Assembly: GCA_027492675.1 (NCBI GenBank)
Contig: JAPUEI010000095.1
Coordinates: forward strand, 1 to 49,199
Origin: Propionibacteriaceae bacterium
GTDB taxonomy: Bacteria; Actinomycetota; Actinomycetes; Propionibacteriales; Propionibacteriaceae
DNA length: 49,199 nt
Reading direction: 5' to 3'
The notes below the pieces were generated by a model that was not told where the DNA came from, searched no databases, and saw only the letters and a program-made list of their open reading frames with translations. This document shows positions 9,401 to 15,654 of the stretch, piece after piece. Every line of letters starts with the position of its first letter. Position 1 is the stretch's first letter. The position numbers and the translations under genes are program-made.

Positions 9401-11175
9401 CTGCGTTCGACCACCGCCACGTGTTCATCGACCCCGACCCCGACCCCGAGACGAGCTTCGACGAGAGGCGCCGTCTGTACGGGCTGGCTCGGTCGTCGTG
9501 GGCCGACTACGACGCGTCCCTGATCTCGTCCGGTGGCGGAGTGTACGGGCGGGGCGTGAAGGCGATTCCCGTGACGCCGGAGGCGCGGCGTGCGCTGGGG
9601 TTGGGCGACGGGGTCACGTCGTTGTCGCCCGCCGACTACATCCACGCGATCCTGCAGGCGCCGGTGGACCTGTTGTGGAACGGTGGCATCGGTACGTATG
9701 TGAAGGCGTCGACCGAGTCCCACGCCGACGCGGGAGACCGGGCCAATGACGCGGTACGGGTCGACGCCGTGCAGGTGCGCGCACGGTGCGCCGGTGAGGG
9801 CGGCAACCTCGGCTGGACGCAGGCGGCGCGCATCGAGTACTCGCGGGCCGGTGGGCGCATCAACACCGACTTCATCGACAACTCCGCGGGCGTCGACACC
9901 AGCGATCACGAGGTCAACATCAAGATCCTGCTCGCCGCGGCCGAGTCGCAGGGCCTGATCACCTCCGACGAGCGCGACGCGCTGCTGCCGGAGATGACCG
10001 ATGACGTCGCCGCCCTGGTGCTCGCGCACAACGTCGACCAGAACCTCGCCCTCGCCATGGCCCGCTACCAGGCGGCCCGATTCTCGGCGATCCACGAGGA
10101 CTGGATGCGGGTGCTGTGCGCCGAGGCCGGCGTCGACAGACACCTCGAGACGCTGCCGTCCACCTCCGAGATGACGCGCCGCATCAGCGCGGGCGAGGGT
10201 TTGTGCGGACCGGAGCTCGCCACGCTGCTGTCCTGGACCAAGATCCGCCTCGCCGACGTCGTGCTCGCGAGCGATCTCCCGGACGATCCGTACCTGTCGG
10301 ACAGGCTCGTGCAGTACTTCCCCCGCCTGCTCCGTGAGAGGTTCGGCGAGCTGATGCCGGGTCACCGGCTGCGGCGCGAGATCATCACCACGGTCGCGGT
10401 GAACCGCTTCGTGAACAGTCAAGGCATCTCCTCGTACCACCGCCTGTCCTCGGACACCGGTGCCGGTCCGGCGGACATCGTGAGGGCCCAGCTCGCCGCC
10501 CGGTCGATCTTCCGGGCGGGCGCCCTGGAGGTGGGGCTGCAGCGGCAGCCACTTGATGCCGAGACGCTCGTCCGTCTGCGGGTCACCATGCGGCACCTGG
10601 TCGAGCGAGGCACCCGATGGGTGCTGCAGAACCTGGCCCGGCCGATCGACGTACGAGCGGTGGTCGGGCGTTTCGAGGCGCCGACCCGCACGCTCCTCGA
10701 CCGGATCGAAGATGTCGCCACGCCCGAGGTGGTCGAGATCTGGTCACGGCGCCGAGCCGAGCTTCTGGACCTGGGCCTGTCCGACGAGTTGGCCCGCCTG
10801 ATCGCGACCGAGCCGGTCGCCCATCTGGCACCGGCCATCGTGTCCATCGCCGAGCACCGCTCGCACGACCTCCTGGACACTGCGAGGCAGTTCTTCGCGA
10901 TCCGTCAGAGGCTCGAGCTGGGCCGGTTCTTCGACGCCGCGGAGGCACTTCCCCGGACGGACAGGTGGTCGCTGATGGCCCAGGCGGCGGTCGTCGACGA
11001 GCTCCTCTCCGTACAGACGGCTCTGGCCTCGGATGCCGTGGCCGGCGCCTTCGACACCCCCCGCGACGACGTGGCGAGGATCCAGCCGCTACTCGCGGAC
11101 CTGTCGGTCGACGGGGCGGATCTCGGACGGCTGTCGGTGGCCGTACGCCTGCTGCGCTCGTTGGTACGGGGGTAA
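6466..11175 (+). CDS. gdh: NAD-specific glutamate dehydrogenase, large (~170 kDa) type
   Basis: A 1569-residue enzyme of the GDH-180 class, oxidatively deaminating glutamate to 2-oxoglutarate with NAD+. Long N-terminal regulatory part with ACT-like regions (residues ~1-700), then the catalytic domain: GGLRWSDRAEDFRTEVLGL, QMVKNTVIVPVGAKGGFV (substrate lysine region), GIGDMSGDVFGNGMLLS (dinucleotide-binding region), WNGGIGTYVKAS, and RINTDFIDNSAGVDTSDHE. The ATG at 6466 has a GGGAGG site at suitable distance; the frame is open far upstream, but that part overlaps the opposite-strand DUF2505 gene and ku. Mycobacterial Rv2476c is the familiar homologue. It is monocistronic or followed by the PHP gene 25 bases downstream. 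Confidence 0.96.
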   Translation: MSGGPRRHQPMQQLIDLVARKLDPDTVARVGEPQLLATGYLDHQHVDDLVDIGSDTLAALMDTHVRIAAARAPGADLVVIDTPDADDTWRLSGSTLLQIVTDDRPFLVDSVTMELTRQDWSIRHVFHPQLTVWRDETGALHGVTASDPDAVGESWMTFAVYPPLGVAADEAAGALERGVRDVLSEVRAVTADWMSMRHELTNAVDLLGTDPYDGMADDRDAARDLLRWLRDDNFTLLGYREYSYVEGAYQPVDGTGLGLLRDQPDLFDALPTPSDTAVLVFTKDSVRSRVHRPGYRDYVGVRVLDDAGRIMGERRFVGVLSSPAYTEPVTRIPILVGKASEILHRSGYASNSHGYKALLATLNTYPRDELFHAGVDELYPIVERVAAIGERRQVRVFFHRDPWQRFVNCLVYLPRDRYTTDTVERFEEILRNRLGGIAVEHQALVTESVVARLDVMVRLGVRSDEDVDLAALEDELTDATRTWDERFIDAVYEWPSEQRGVDFPDSYKEVFTPTQGVADLEVLNSLVDTDEMRATIVDAGSTDAADLRLRLYRRRRIALPDVLPHLEQLGVSVIDEWPFEIELRDEPAWVYEFGLRTPAADWTDDDRRRFIDAFEASSTRRLDIGPMNALVTAAGLTWEEVGWLRALERYLKQGGMAYSNAYIAGALLANPDLSAKLVAAFRAAHDPAVTLDTDRTASEALLVEVEAGLESVSSLDQDRIIRAFVALERAIVRTNAFTGLGDQALAFKLLPRTLTLLPEPRPEFEIWVYSPRVDGVHLRFGRVARGGLRWSDRAEDFRTEVLGLVKAQMVKNTVIVPVGAKGGFVARWLPDPAVDRAAWLAEGQHAYRMFVTALLSVTDTIVEGRVVGPEGVVRHDDDDPYLVVAADKGTATFSDLANEISLSRGFWLGDAFASGGTKGYDHKAMGITARGAWESVKRHFLEMGVDCQSEPFTCVGIGDMSGDVFGNGMLLSHQIRLVAAFDHRHVFIDPDPDPETSFDERRRLYGLARSSWADYDASLISSGGGVYGRGVKAIPVTPEARRALGLGDGVTSLSPADYIHAILQAPVDLLWNGGIGTYVKASTESHADAGDRANDAVRVDAVQVRARCAGEGGNLGWTQAARIEYSRAGGRINTDFIDNSAGVDTSDHEVNIKILLAAAESQGLITSDERDALLPEMTDDVAALVLAHNVDQNLALAMARYQAARFSAIHEDWMRVLCAEAGVDRHLETLPSTSEMTRRISAGEGLCGPELATLLSWTKIRLADVVLASDLPDDPYLSDRLVQYFPRLLRERFGELMPGHRLRREIITTVAVNRFVNSQGISSYHRLSSDTGAGPADIVRAQLAARSIFRAGALEVGLQRQPLDAETLVRLRVTMRHLVERGTRWVLQNLARPIDVRAVVGRFEAPTRTLLDRIEDVATPEVVEIWSRRRAELLDLGLSDELARLIATEPVAHLAPAIVSIAEHRSHDLLDTARQFFAIRQRLELGRFFDAAEALPRTDRWSLMAQAAVVDELLSVQTALASDAVAGAFDTPRDDVARIQPLLADLSVDGADLGRLSVAVRLLRSLVRG

Positions 11176-11200
11176 CGTCACGGCGTAGACAGGGACTTGG

Positions 11201-12067
11201 TTGAATATGTACATGCGCATCGACCTGCACGTTCACTCCAACGTCTCAGACGGCACGGAGACCCCGACCCGCGTTGTCTTCGCGGCCCACGAGGCTGGCC
11301 TCGATGTCATCGGTCTCTGCGACCACGACACGTTCGACGGCATCACCGAGGCGCGGGAGGCGGGCCGCCGGATCGGCCTGTCCGTCCTGCCCGGCGTGGA
11401 GATGTCCGCTAGGTACAAGGGCTACCCCGTGCACCTGCTCGGCTACGGCTGCGACCCGTGGAACCGGCCTCTGTTCACCGAACTGGCCAGCCTGCGCGCC
11501 GCCCGGGTGGAGCGGCTGCAGGCCTTCATCGACAAGCTGGCCGAGCTGGGCGTCCCGGTCACCGCGGAGGAGGTCGCTGAGTCCAAGGGGCTATCGCCCG
11601 TCCTGGGCCGCCCGCACATCGCGGACGCGATGGTGGCGAAGGGCTACGTGGCGAACCGCGACGAGGCGTTCGAGAAGTACCTCGGCGAGGGGTGCCCCGC
11701 GTACGTCGAGCGCTACTCCACGCCCCTCAAGGACGCGATCGCGCTGATCCGCGGCGCCAAGGGACTGGCCGTGCTCGCTCACCCGTGGGGCCGCGGGTCG
11801 CGCGAGGTGCTGACCGGCGATGCGCTGGAGAAGCTGGCGAAGGCCGGTCTGGAGGGCATCGAGGTCGACCACACCGACCACGACGCGCACTCCCGAGAGC
11901 TCCTCACCGAGTTGGGAGCCCGTACCGGCTTGATCCGTACCGGCTCCAGCGACTACCACGGCACCGGCAAGACGAAGAACCCGCTGGGCATCAACACGAC
12001 CCGCCCGACCGCGTACCAGGAGATCGTCAACCGCATCGCCGCGCGTGGTGGCGTCGGTCCGTCCTGA
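11201..12067 (+). CDS. PHP-domain phosphoesterase
   Basis: A PHP-superfamily metal-dependent phosphoesterase of about 285 residues. Metal-binding motifs are in order: DLHVHSNVSDGT (HxH), LCDHDTFDG, a GVEMSA strand, GRPHIADAMV, LAHPWGRG and the C-terminal GSSDYHG. Such enzymes act on nucleoside 3',5'-bisphosphates or 5'-phosphate DNA/RNA ends; the substrate here is not determinable. Start options are TTG 11201 (six bases after AGGG), ATG 11207 and ATG 11213 (MRIDLHVH, the usual family N-terminus); the TTG is shown because its ribosome-binding-site spacing is best, but either ATG is possible. It sits directly before the trpS attenuator, probably as a separate transcription unit. Confidence 0.85.
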   Translation: MNMYMRIDLHVHSNVSDGTETPTRVVFAAHEAGLDVIGLCDHDTFDGITEAREAGRRIGLSVLPGVEMSARYKGYPVHLLGYGCDPWNRPLFTELASLRAARVERLQAFIDKLAELGVPVTAEEVAESKGLSPVLGRPHIADAMVAKGYVANRDEAFEKYLGEGCPAYVERYSTPLKDAIALIRGAKGLAVLAHPWGRGSREVLTGDALEKLAKAGLEGIEVDHTDHDAHSRELLTELGARTGLIRTGSSDYHGTGKTKNPLGINTTRPTAYQEIVNRIAARGGVGPS

Positions 12068-12089
12068 CGATCTGGGGGCCTAACGGGTC

Positions 12090-12098
12090 TGTTAGCCT
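12090..12098 (+). promoter_or_regulatory. Extended -10 promoter of the trpS leader
   Basis: TGT-TAGCCT (TGn at 12090-12092, TAGCCT at 12093-12098) is an extended -10 element of TGnTAnnnT form. The expected transcription start seven to eight bases downstream coincides with the leader ATG at 12106. No -35 is convincing, as expected for extended -10 promoters. Confidence 0.55.
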
Positions 12099-12105
12099 TC
12101 ACAAC

Positions 12106-12147
12106 ATGCAGCAGAACTGGTGGTGGCCGTCTCAACGACGGCGCTGA
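12106..12147 (+). CDS. Tryptophan leader peptide of the trpS attenuator
   Basis: A 13-codon open frame, MQQNWWWPSQRRR, with three consecutive Trp codons (12118-12126) and a TGA stop at 12145-12147. There is no Shine-Dalgarno sequence before the ATG, and the promoter -10 ends seven bases upstream, so the leader is probably translated from a leaderless transcript. Its stop codon lies inside RNA segment 2 of the downstream attenuator. When charged tRNA-Trp is scarce the ribosome should stall on the Trp codons, cover segment 1 and allow the antiterminator to form. Confidence 0.85.
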   Translation: MQQNWWWPSQRRR

Positions 12148-12191
12148 CCCATCTGCCTTGACACAGCGACCGTCCCGCGACGGTCGCTTTT
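12126..12191 (+). terminator. trpS attenuator: mutually exclusive antiterminator and terminator hairpins
   Basis: Four RNA segments are readable. Segments 1:2 are GCCGTC (12126-12131) and GACGGC (12137-12142). Segments 2:3 are GACGG+CGCTG (12137-12146) pairing with CAGCG+CCGTC (12164-12174) with one bulged A at 12169. Segments 3:4 are GCGACCGTC (12166-12174) and GACGGTCGC (12179-12187), a perfect nine-base-pair stem with CCGC loop followed by TTTT (12188-12191), an intrinsic terminator. Segment 1 overlaps the third Trp codon, the correct geometry for ribosome-mediated attenuation. Confidence 0.88.
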
Positions 12192-12222
12192 GTCTGCCGT
12201 ACGTGGGGGAAGAGGAACTTTC

Positions 12223-13338
12223 ATGACCGAGCTCATCACAGATGCCGGCGACGACCTGGCCCTGAGCACCTCCGACGCGTCCTTGGCGCGCTCCGTGGCG
12301 CGCAGCCGCGAGATCCTGGCGCAGATCAAGAAGGACCCCTCCGGCTTCCGCGTGATGACCGGTGATCGGCCGACAGGGAACCTCCACATCGGCCACCTGC
12401 TGGGTTCGCTGCGGAATCGTCTCGAGGTGCAGCAGCTCGGCGTGGAGACGTACATCCTCATCGCCGACTACCAGGTGATCACCGACCGGGACGGTGTCGG
12501 GCCGATCCGCGAGCGGGTGTTCTCGATGGTGGCCGACTACCTGGCGCTCGGCCTCGACCCCGAGAAGACGACGATCTACACGCACTCCTCGGTCCCCGGC
12601 CTCAACCAGCTGATGCTGCCGTTCCTGTCGCTGGTCACCGATGCCGAGCTGCGGCGCAACCCCACCGTGAAGGCCGAGTCCGACGCTACCGAGGGCCGCC
12701 CGATGTCCGGGCTGCTGCTGACCTACCCGGTCCACCAGGCGGCCGACATCCTGTTCTGCAAGGCGAACCTCGTGCCCGTCGGCAAGGACCAGCTGCCGCA
12801 CTTGGAGCAGGCCCGCGTCATCGCGCGGCGCTTCGACGAGCGGTACGGCCGCGCCGACGCCAGCAAGCCCGTGTTCCCGGCCCCCGACGCGCTGTTGTCC
12901 GAGGGTGCCGTGAGCATCCTGGGCATGGACGGCACGAAGATGAGCAAGTCGCGCGGCAACGTCATCGAGCTCGGCATGACGGCCGACGAGACCGCGAAGA
13001 TCATCAAGAAGGCGGTGACCGATTCCGACCGCCACATCACGTACGACCCCGCGACCCGCCCCGAGGTCTCCAACCTCATCATGATCGCGTCGCTGTTCAG
13101 CACGAAGGATCCGTACGAGATCGCGGCCGAGCTCGGCGACGCCGGCGGCGGCGGACTGAAGGCGCTGGTCACCGAAGCGGTCAACGAGGGCCTCGCCGGT
13201 CACCGTGCGCGTCGCGCCGAGCTGCTCGCCGATCCGGGTGAGCTCCAGCGCATCCTCGCCGAGGGCAACGCCCGCGCCAACGCCGTCGCCGACGCCACCC
13301 TGGCCGAGGTCCGGACGGCGATGAAGATGGCGTACTGA
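12223..13338 (+). CDS. trpS: Tryptophanyl-tRNA synthetase
   Basis: A 371-residue class I aminoacyl-tRNA synthetase charging tRNA-Trp. HIGH-type motif in GNLHIGHLLG, KMSKS in KMSKSRGN, and the TrpRS stretches VHQAADILF, LVPVGKDQLPHLEQAR and ITYDP. It starts at ATG 12223 after GAGGAA; the earlier in-frame GTG overlaps the terminator. The N-terminus TGDRPTG...GHLLGSLRNR differs from the 'FSGVQPT...LGNALGA' type of the mycobacterial housekeeping TrpRS and resembles the second class seen as auxiliary enzymes (for example Deinococcus TrpRS II, from memory). Expression is controlled by the upstream attenuator. Whether another trpS exists in the genome cannot be told. Confidence 0.96.
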   Translation: MTELITDAGDDLALSTSDASLARSVARSREILAQIKKDPSGFRVMTGDRPTGNLHIGHLLGSLRNRLEVQQLGVETYILIADYQVITDRDGVGPIRERVFSMVADYLALGLDPEKTTIYTHSSVPGLNQLMLPFLSLVTDAELRRNPTVKAESDATEGRPMSGLLLTYPVHQAADILFCKANLVPVGKDQLPHLEQARVIARRFDERYGRADASKPVFPAPDALLSEGAVSILGMDGTKMSKSRGNVIELGMTADETAKIIKKAVTDSDRHITYDPATRPEVSNLIMIASLFSTKDPYEIAAELGDAGGGGLKALVTEAVNEGLAGHRARRAELLADPGELQRILAEGNARANAVADATLAEVRTAMKMAY

Positions 13339-13375
13339 GGGGGCAACTCACCCATCGGTGTCGCCGAAATCTCTG

Positions 13376-13397
13376 TGTCAGTGGGCCTTGCTACCGT
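13376..13397 (+). promoter_or_regulatory. PafBC-type DNA-damage promoter of the toxin-antitoxin-chaperone operon
   Basis: TGTCAGTG (13376-13383), eight bases, then TACCGT (13392-13397): an exact fit to the mycobacterial RecA-NDp/PafBC consensus TGTCRGTG-N8-TAnnnT. The recA promoter in this window (31196-31217) has the same architecture with an identical upstream octamer. The expected start is about 13404, giving a ~20-base leader with GATGAGGAA before the toxin ATG. A direct repeat TTGCTACC (13388-13395, 13400-13407) overlaps the -10. Confidence 0.75.
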
Positions 13398-13424
13398 CAT
13401 TGCTACCCCGAGCGATGAGGAACG

Positions 13425-13901
13425 ATGGCACGCAGATCCCGTACGACCGACCCTGACGGTGCTCCGTACCGTTGGGAGTTGTGCGCGACCAGAACCGCCC
13501 GGGTCGTCGAGAACGAACTGGACGAGTGTCTGCAGGACAGATCTCGTACTCAAACCGAGTACGACCTCTTGGCGTCCCGCGTAGAGGCCAGGCTTGAGCG
13601 AGCCGCGCATGGAGGCCTCGGGGTGTTCGACGAACCGGCGCCCCTGCCCGTCGTGACTCAACCCTCCCTATGGGAGCTGCGTTGGTCGTTCGGTCCCAAC
13701 CGTGAGTTGAGGCTCTACCACGCTGAGCCAGCAGGGGTGCCCGACCTGCTCTTCGCCGCGAAGTATCACTGGAAGGACTACCTCGGCTTGTCGCAGGCGG
13801 GCAAGGAAGAGCGGCAGAACGCGGAGATGGCGGAAGCGGCCGAGCGGTTTCGCCGATCCGACTTCCACACGGTGCAGGATGAGGAGATTGCCCCCGATTA
13901 G
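13425..13901 (+). CDS. higB: HigB/Gp49-like toxin of a TAC module
   Basis: A 158-residue protein. The C-terminal half carries the HigB/RelE-type pattern LWELRWSFGPNRELRLYHAE...LLFAAKYHWK, aligning by eye with ELRW...FRVLFF...LTAFYK of the M. tuberculosis toxin Rv1955; that family cleaves mRNA on the ribosome. Residues ~1-75 are helical and charged and longer than usual. The ATG follows GAGGAA. It is first of three close genes (toxin, XRE antitoxin, SecB-like), the order of toxin-antitoxin-chaperone systems. Base composition around its 3' end is noticeably less GC-rich than the flanking genes, suggesting acquisition by transfer. The toxin assignment rests on motif and context. Confidence 0.75.
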   Translation: MARRSRTTDPDGAPYRWELCATRTARVVENELDECLQDRSRTQTEYDLLASRVEARLERAAHGGLGVFDEPAPLPVVTQPSLWELRWSFGPNRELRLYHAEPAGVPDLLFAAKYHWKDYLGLSQAGKEERQNAEMAEAAERFRRSDFHTVQDEEIAPD

Positions 13902-13922
13902 GTGCAACATTGGGCCATGTGT

Positions 13923-13938
13923 ATAGAGTGCAATCTAT
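13923..13938 (+). promoter_or_regulatory. Inverted repeat and internal promoter before higA
   Basis: ATAGA (13923-13927) and TCTAT (13934-13938) form a perfect inverted repeat separated by six bases. The hexamer TAGAGT (13924-13929, TAnnnT) lies within it, seven bases before the ATG at 13937, so it can serve as -10 of a leaderless antitoxin transcript. The repeat overlapping the promoter is a good candidate for HigA autorepression. In the M. tuberculosis homologue a second promoter also precedes higA. Confidence 0.55.
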
Positions 13939-14332
13939 GAGCGTGCGCAAGTTTGTCAATGATCCAACATCTCCGACGAGGAAGCGCGCTCTCTCGCTCG
14001 CGAGGGCCGCCGAGCAACTGCACGCCAAGCTGCTGAAGGCGCGTCAGCTGCAACAGATGACCCAGAGGCAGGTAGCGGAGCTTCTTGGAGTCAGGCAGCC
14101 CACCATTGCTGCGTTCGAGCGGTACGACAACGATCCCAAGCTGTCGTCGATCCTCGGCTACGCCCATGCGGTGGGGGCGACCCTTTCGATCTCAGTGGAG
14201 ATCGATGGGGTCGAGGTCGACTCGGGCTGGTCGCCCATCGCGCAGTTCGACGCCCCGTTCGCTCGGCTGCGTCCACTGGTGGGGCGTCCGACTCCCGCGC
14301 CGGTGCGCATCGACACACTGATTGCCGCGTAG
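13937..14332 (+). CDS. higA: HigA-like XRE antitoxin
   Basis: A 131-residue helix-turn-helix protein. The HTH at about residues 36-75 (TQRQVAELLGVRQPTIAAFER...DPKLSSILGYAHAVGATL) aligns closely by eye with Rv1956 (VAKRMGVRQPTVSGFEK...DPKLSTLQRYARAL). After the HTH comes a short strand LSISVEIDG and a ~40-residue tail (SGWSPIAQFDAPFARLRPLVG...) in the position of the chaperone-addiction segment that makes such antitoxins dependent on the SecB-like partner. Its role is to neutralise the toxin and repress the operon. The ATG at 13937 is chosen; TTG 13910 and GTG 13919 are in frame but lie in the promoter/operator. The stop is directly abutted by the next ATG. Confidence 0.82.
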   Translation: MSVRKFVNDPTSPTRKRALSLARAAEQLHAKLLKARQLQQMTQRQVAELLGVRQPTIAAFERYDNDPKLSSILGYAHAVGATLSISVEIDGVEVDSGWSPIAQFDAPFARLRPLVGRPTPAPVRIDTLIAA

Positions 14333-14797
14333 ATGGCAAGAAGCAAGGCGTCTGACACTGCGTCAGCGCCCGCCGAGGTCACATCGATCCAGGAACTCCT
14401 CGACGGTTTGGAGCTCACCGAGATTCGGACATACCTGCTGCACGCCGAGCGCGGTTCCTTCGAGACCGACGACGAGGCGCGCATCGCCGTATCCGTCAAT
14501 CACGAGGGGCAAGTGCTTGAACTCCGGTGCAAGCTCACTGCCTCGACCGGTGACTCCGAGCTGGCTGTCGATCGCTCGGCGGTGTTCGCACTGCAACGTC
14601 CGATGATGATCCCGCCGTCAGTGATGAGCGAGTTCGCGGAGCGGGTGGGCGTGATGACCGTGTACCCGTACGTGCGTGAGGGAGTCTTCTCTGTCGCATC
14701 AAGCCTGGGCGTCGCTCCTCCAGTCATGGGTCTGCTCAGGGCCGGGTCGATCAAGCTCACTGCTGTACCGGAAGTGCTATCCGAGTCAGGTTCATAG
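14333..14797 (+). CDS. SecB-like chaperone of the TAC module
   Basis: A 154-residue protein with the SecB-like layout: beta strands with acidic surface (IRTYLLHAERGSF, IAVSVNHEGQVLELRCKL), a central AVFALQ strand, and the diagnostic C-terminal VMTVYPYVREGVFSVASSLG followed by PPVMGLL, comparable to ALYPYIREYVYDLTGRL in Rv1957. In such modules the chaperone binds the antitoxin tail and protects it from degradation; some can substitute for SecB in export. The start ATG abuts the antitoxin stop with no spacer and no clear ribosome-binding site, implying translational coupling. An Actinobacterium has no canonical SecB, which makes the TAC reading the natural one. Confidence 0.78.
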   Translation: MARSKASDTASAPAEVTSIQELLDGLELTEIRTYLLHAERGSFETDDEARIAVSVNHEGQVLELRCKLTASTGDSELAVDRSAVFALQRPMMIPPSVMSEFAERVGVMTVYPYVREGVFSVASSLGVAPPVMGLLRAGSIKLTAVPEVLSESGS

Positions 14798-14814
14798 GGC
14801 GCAGGTTCGCCCGC

Positions 14815-15645
14815 CTACTGGCCGAAGATTCGGTCCAGCTGCTCGGCGGTCGCGTCGACGTTCTCCAGCATCGGGACGTGCGTGGCCTCGGGGATGGCGA
14901 TCGGGTGCGTGTGGAGTCGTCGTGCCATCTCGTTCTGCGTGGCCTGGTTCCAGGTGCCGTCGCGCTCCCCGTACATCACGTGGCACGGCACGCCGGTGGC
15001 GGCCAGGGCGTCGACGACGTCGCCGGCGTTGATGAGGTCGGAGATGTTGTGTACGGCGGCGTCGTGGCTGCCCGTCACGAACCTCTCGCGCAGGAACGCG
15101 GCCATGGCCGGATGCATGTCGTCGACGTTCTCGTACGCCGTCTTGGCGTCCCACGCCTCCTCAAGAGTGTGACCCTGGAGCTCAGCGGCGAACATCGTGA
15201 TCCGGTCGATCGTGATCGGGATCAGGTCGGACGAGGCGGCGAACCCGGCAGGGCCCGAGCCGATGAGCGTCAAGGACGCGAAGGCCGAGGGGTCCGCGAT
15301 GACCGCGCGCTGCGCGGAGAGGCCGCCGAAGGAATGCGCGACGAGGTGTACGGGCTCGCCCAGGTGACGGGCCAGCGCGCACAGGTCGGCCGCGAGCGTG
15401 TCGAGGTCGAACGGGCCCGGTGACGTGGACTGGTGCACCCCGCGCAGGTCGAGCGCGGTCGCGGTCCAGCCCTTCGCGGCCAGCTCAGGCAGCAGGAAGA
15501 GGTAGTCCTCCTTGGCGCCCGTGAAGCCGTGGACCGCGAGCACCTCACCGCGTGAGTGCTCCGGCTCGGCGGTCAGGAGGGCGAGTTGGGTGCCATCGGG
15601 GCGGGGGAGCGTGCTGGAGCCGAGGTCACCGAAGAGGTCGAACAC
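14815..15645 (-). CDS. Alpha/beta-hydrolase fold protein
   Basis: A 276-residue hydrolase. The oxyanion region HGFTG is at residue 39, the nucleophile Ser105 in AHSFGG, the probable acid Asp229 in YGERDG and the catalytic His256 in ATHVPMLE; a VPCHVMYGERD strand precedes the acid, all in the usual order. There is no signal peptide, so it is cytoplasmic. The substrate is unknown (lipase, esterase or epoxide-hydrolase-like). It starts nine bases downstream of the next minus-strand gene and is probably co-transcribed with it. The end is 17 bases from the SecB-like gene, convergent. Confidence 0.88.
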   Translation of the reverse strand: MFDLFGDLGSSTLPRPDGTQLALLTAEPEHSRGEVLAVHGFTGAKEDYLFLLPELAAKGWTATALDLRGVHQSTSPGPFDLDTLAADLCALARHLGEPVHLVAHSFGGLSAQRAVIADPSAFASLTLIGSGPAGFAASSDLIPITIDRITMFAAELQGHTLEEAWDAKTAYENVDDMHPAMAAFLRERFVTGSHDAAVHNISDLINAGDVVDALAATGVPCHVMYGERDGTWNQATQNEMARRLHTHPIAIPEATHVPMLENVDATAEQLDRIFGQ

Positions 15646-15654
15646 CCGATCAGG

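Noticed and set aside
7429..10596. A 1055-codon open frame on the minus strand inside the glutamate dehydrogenase gene
   Set aside because: It is a shadow of the GC-rich coding strand; composition is His/Arg/Gly-rich nonsense and the plus-strand protein has continuous family motifs.
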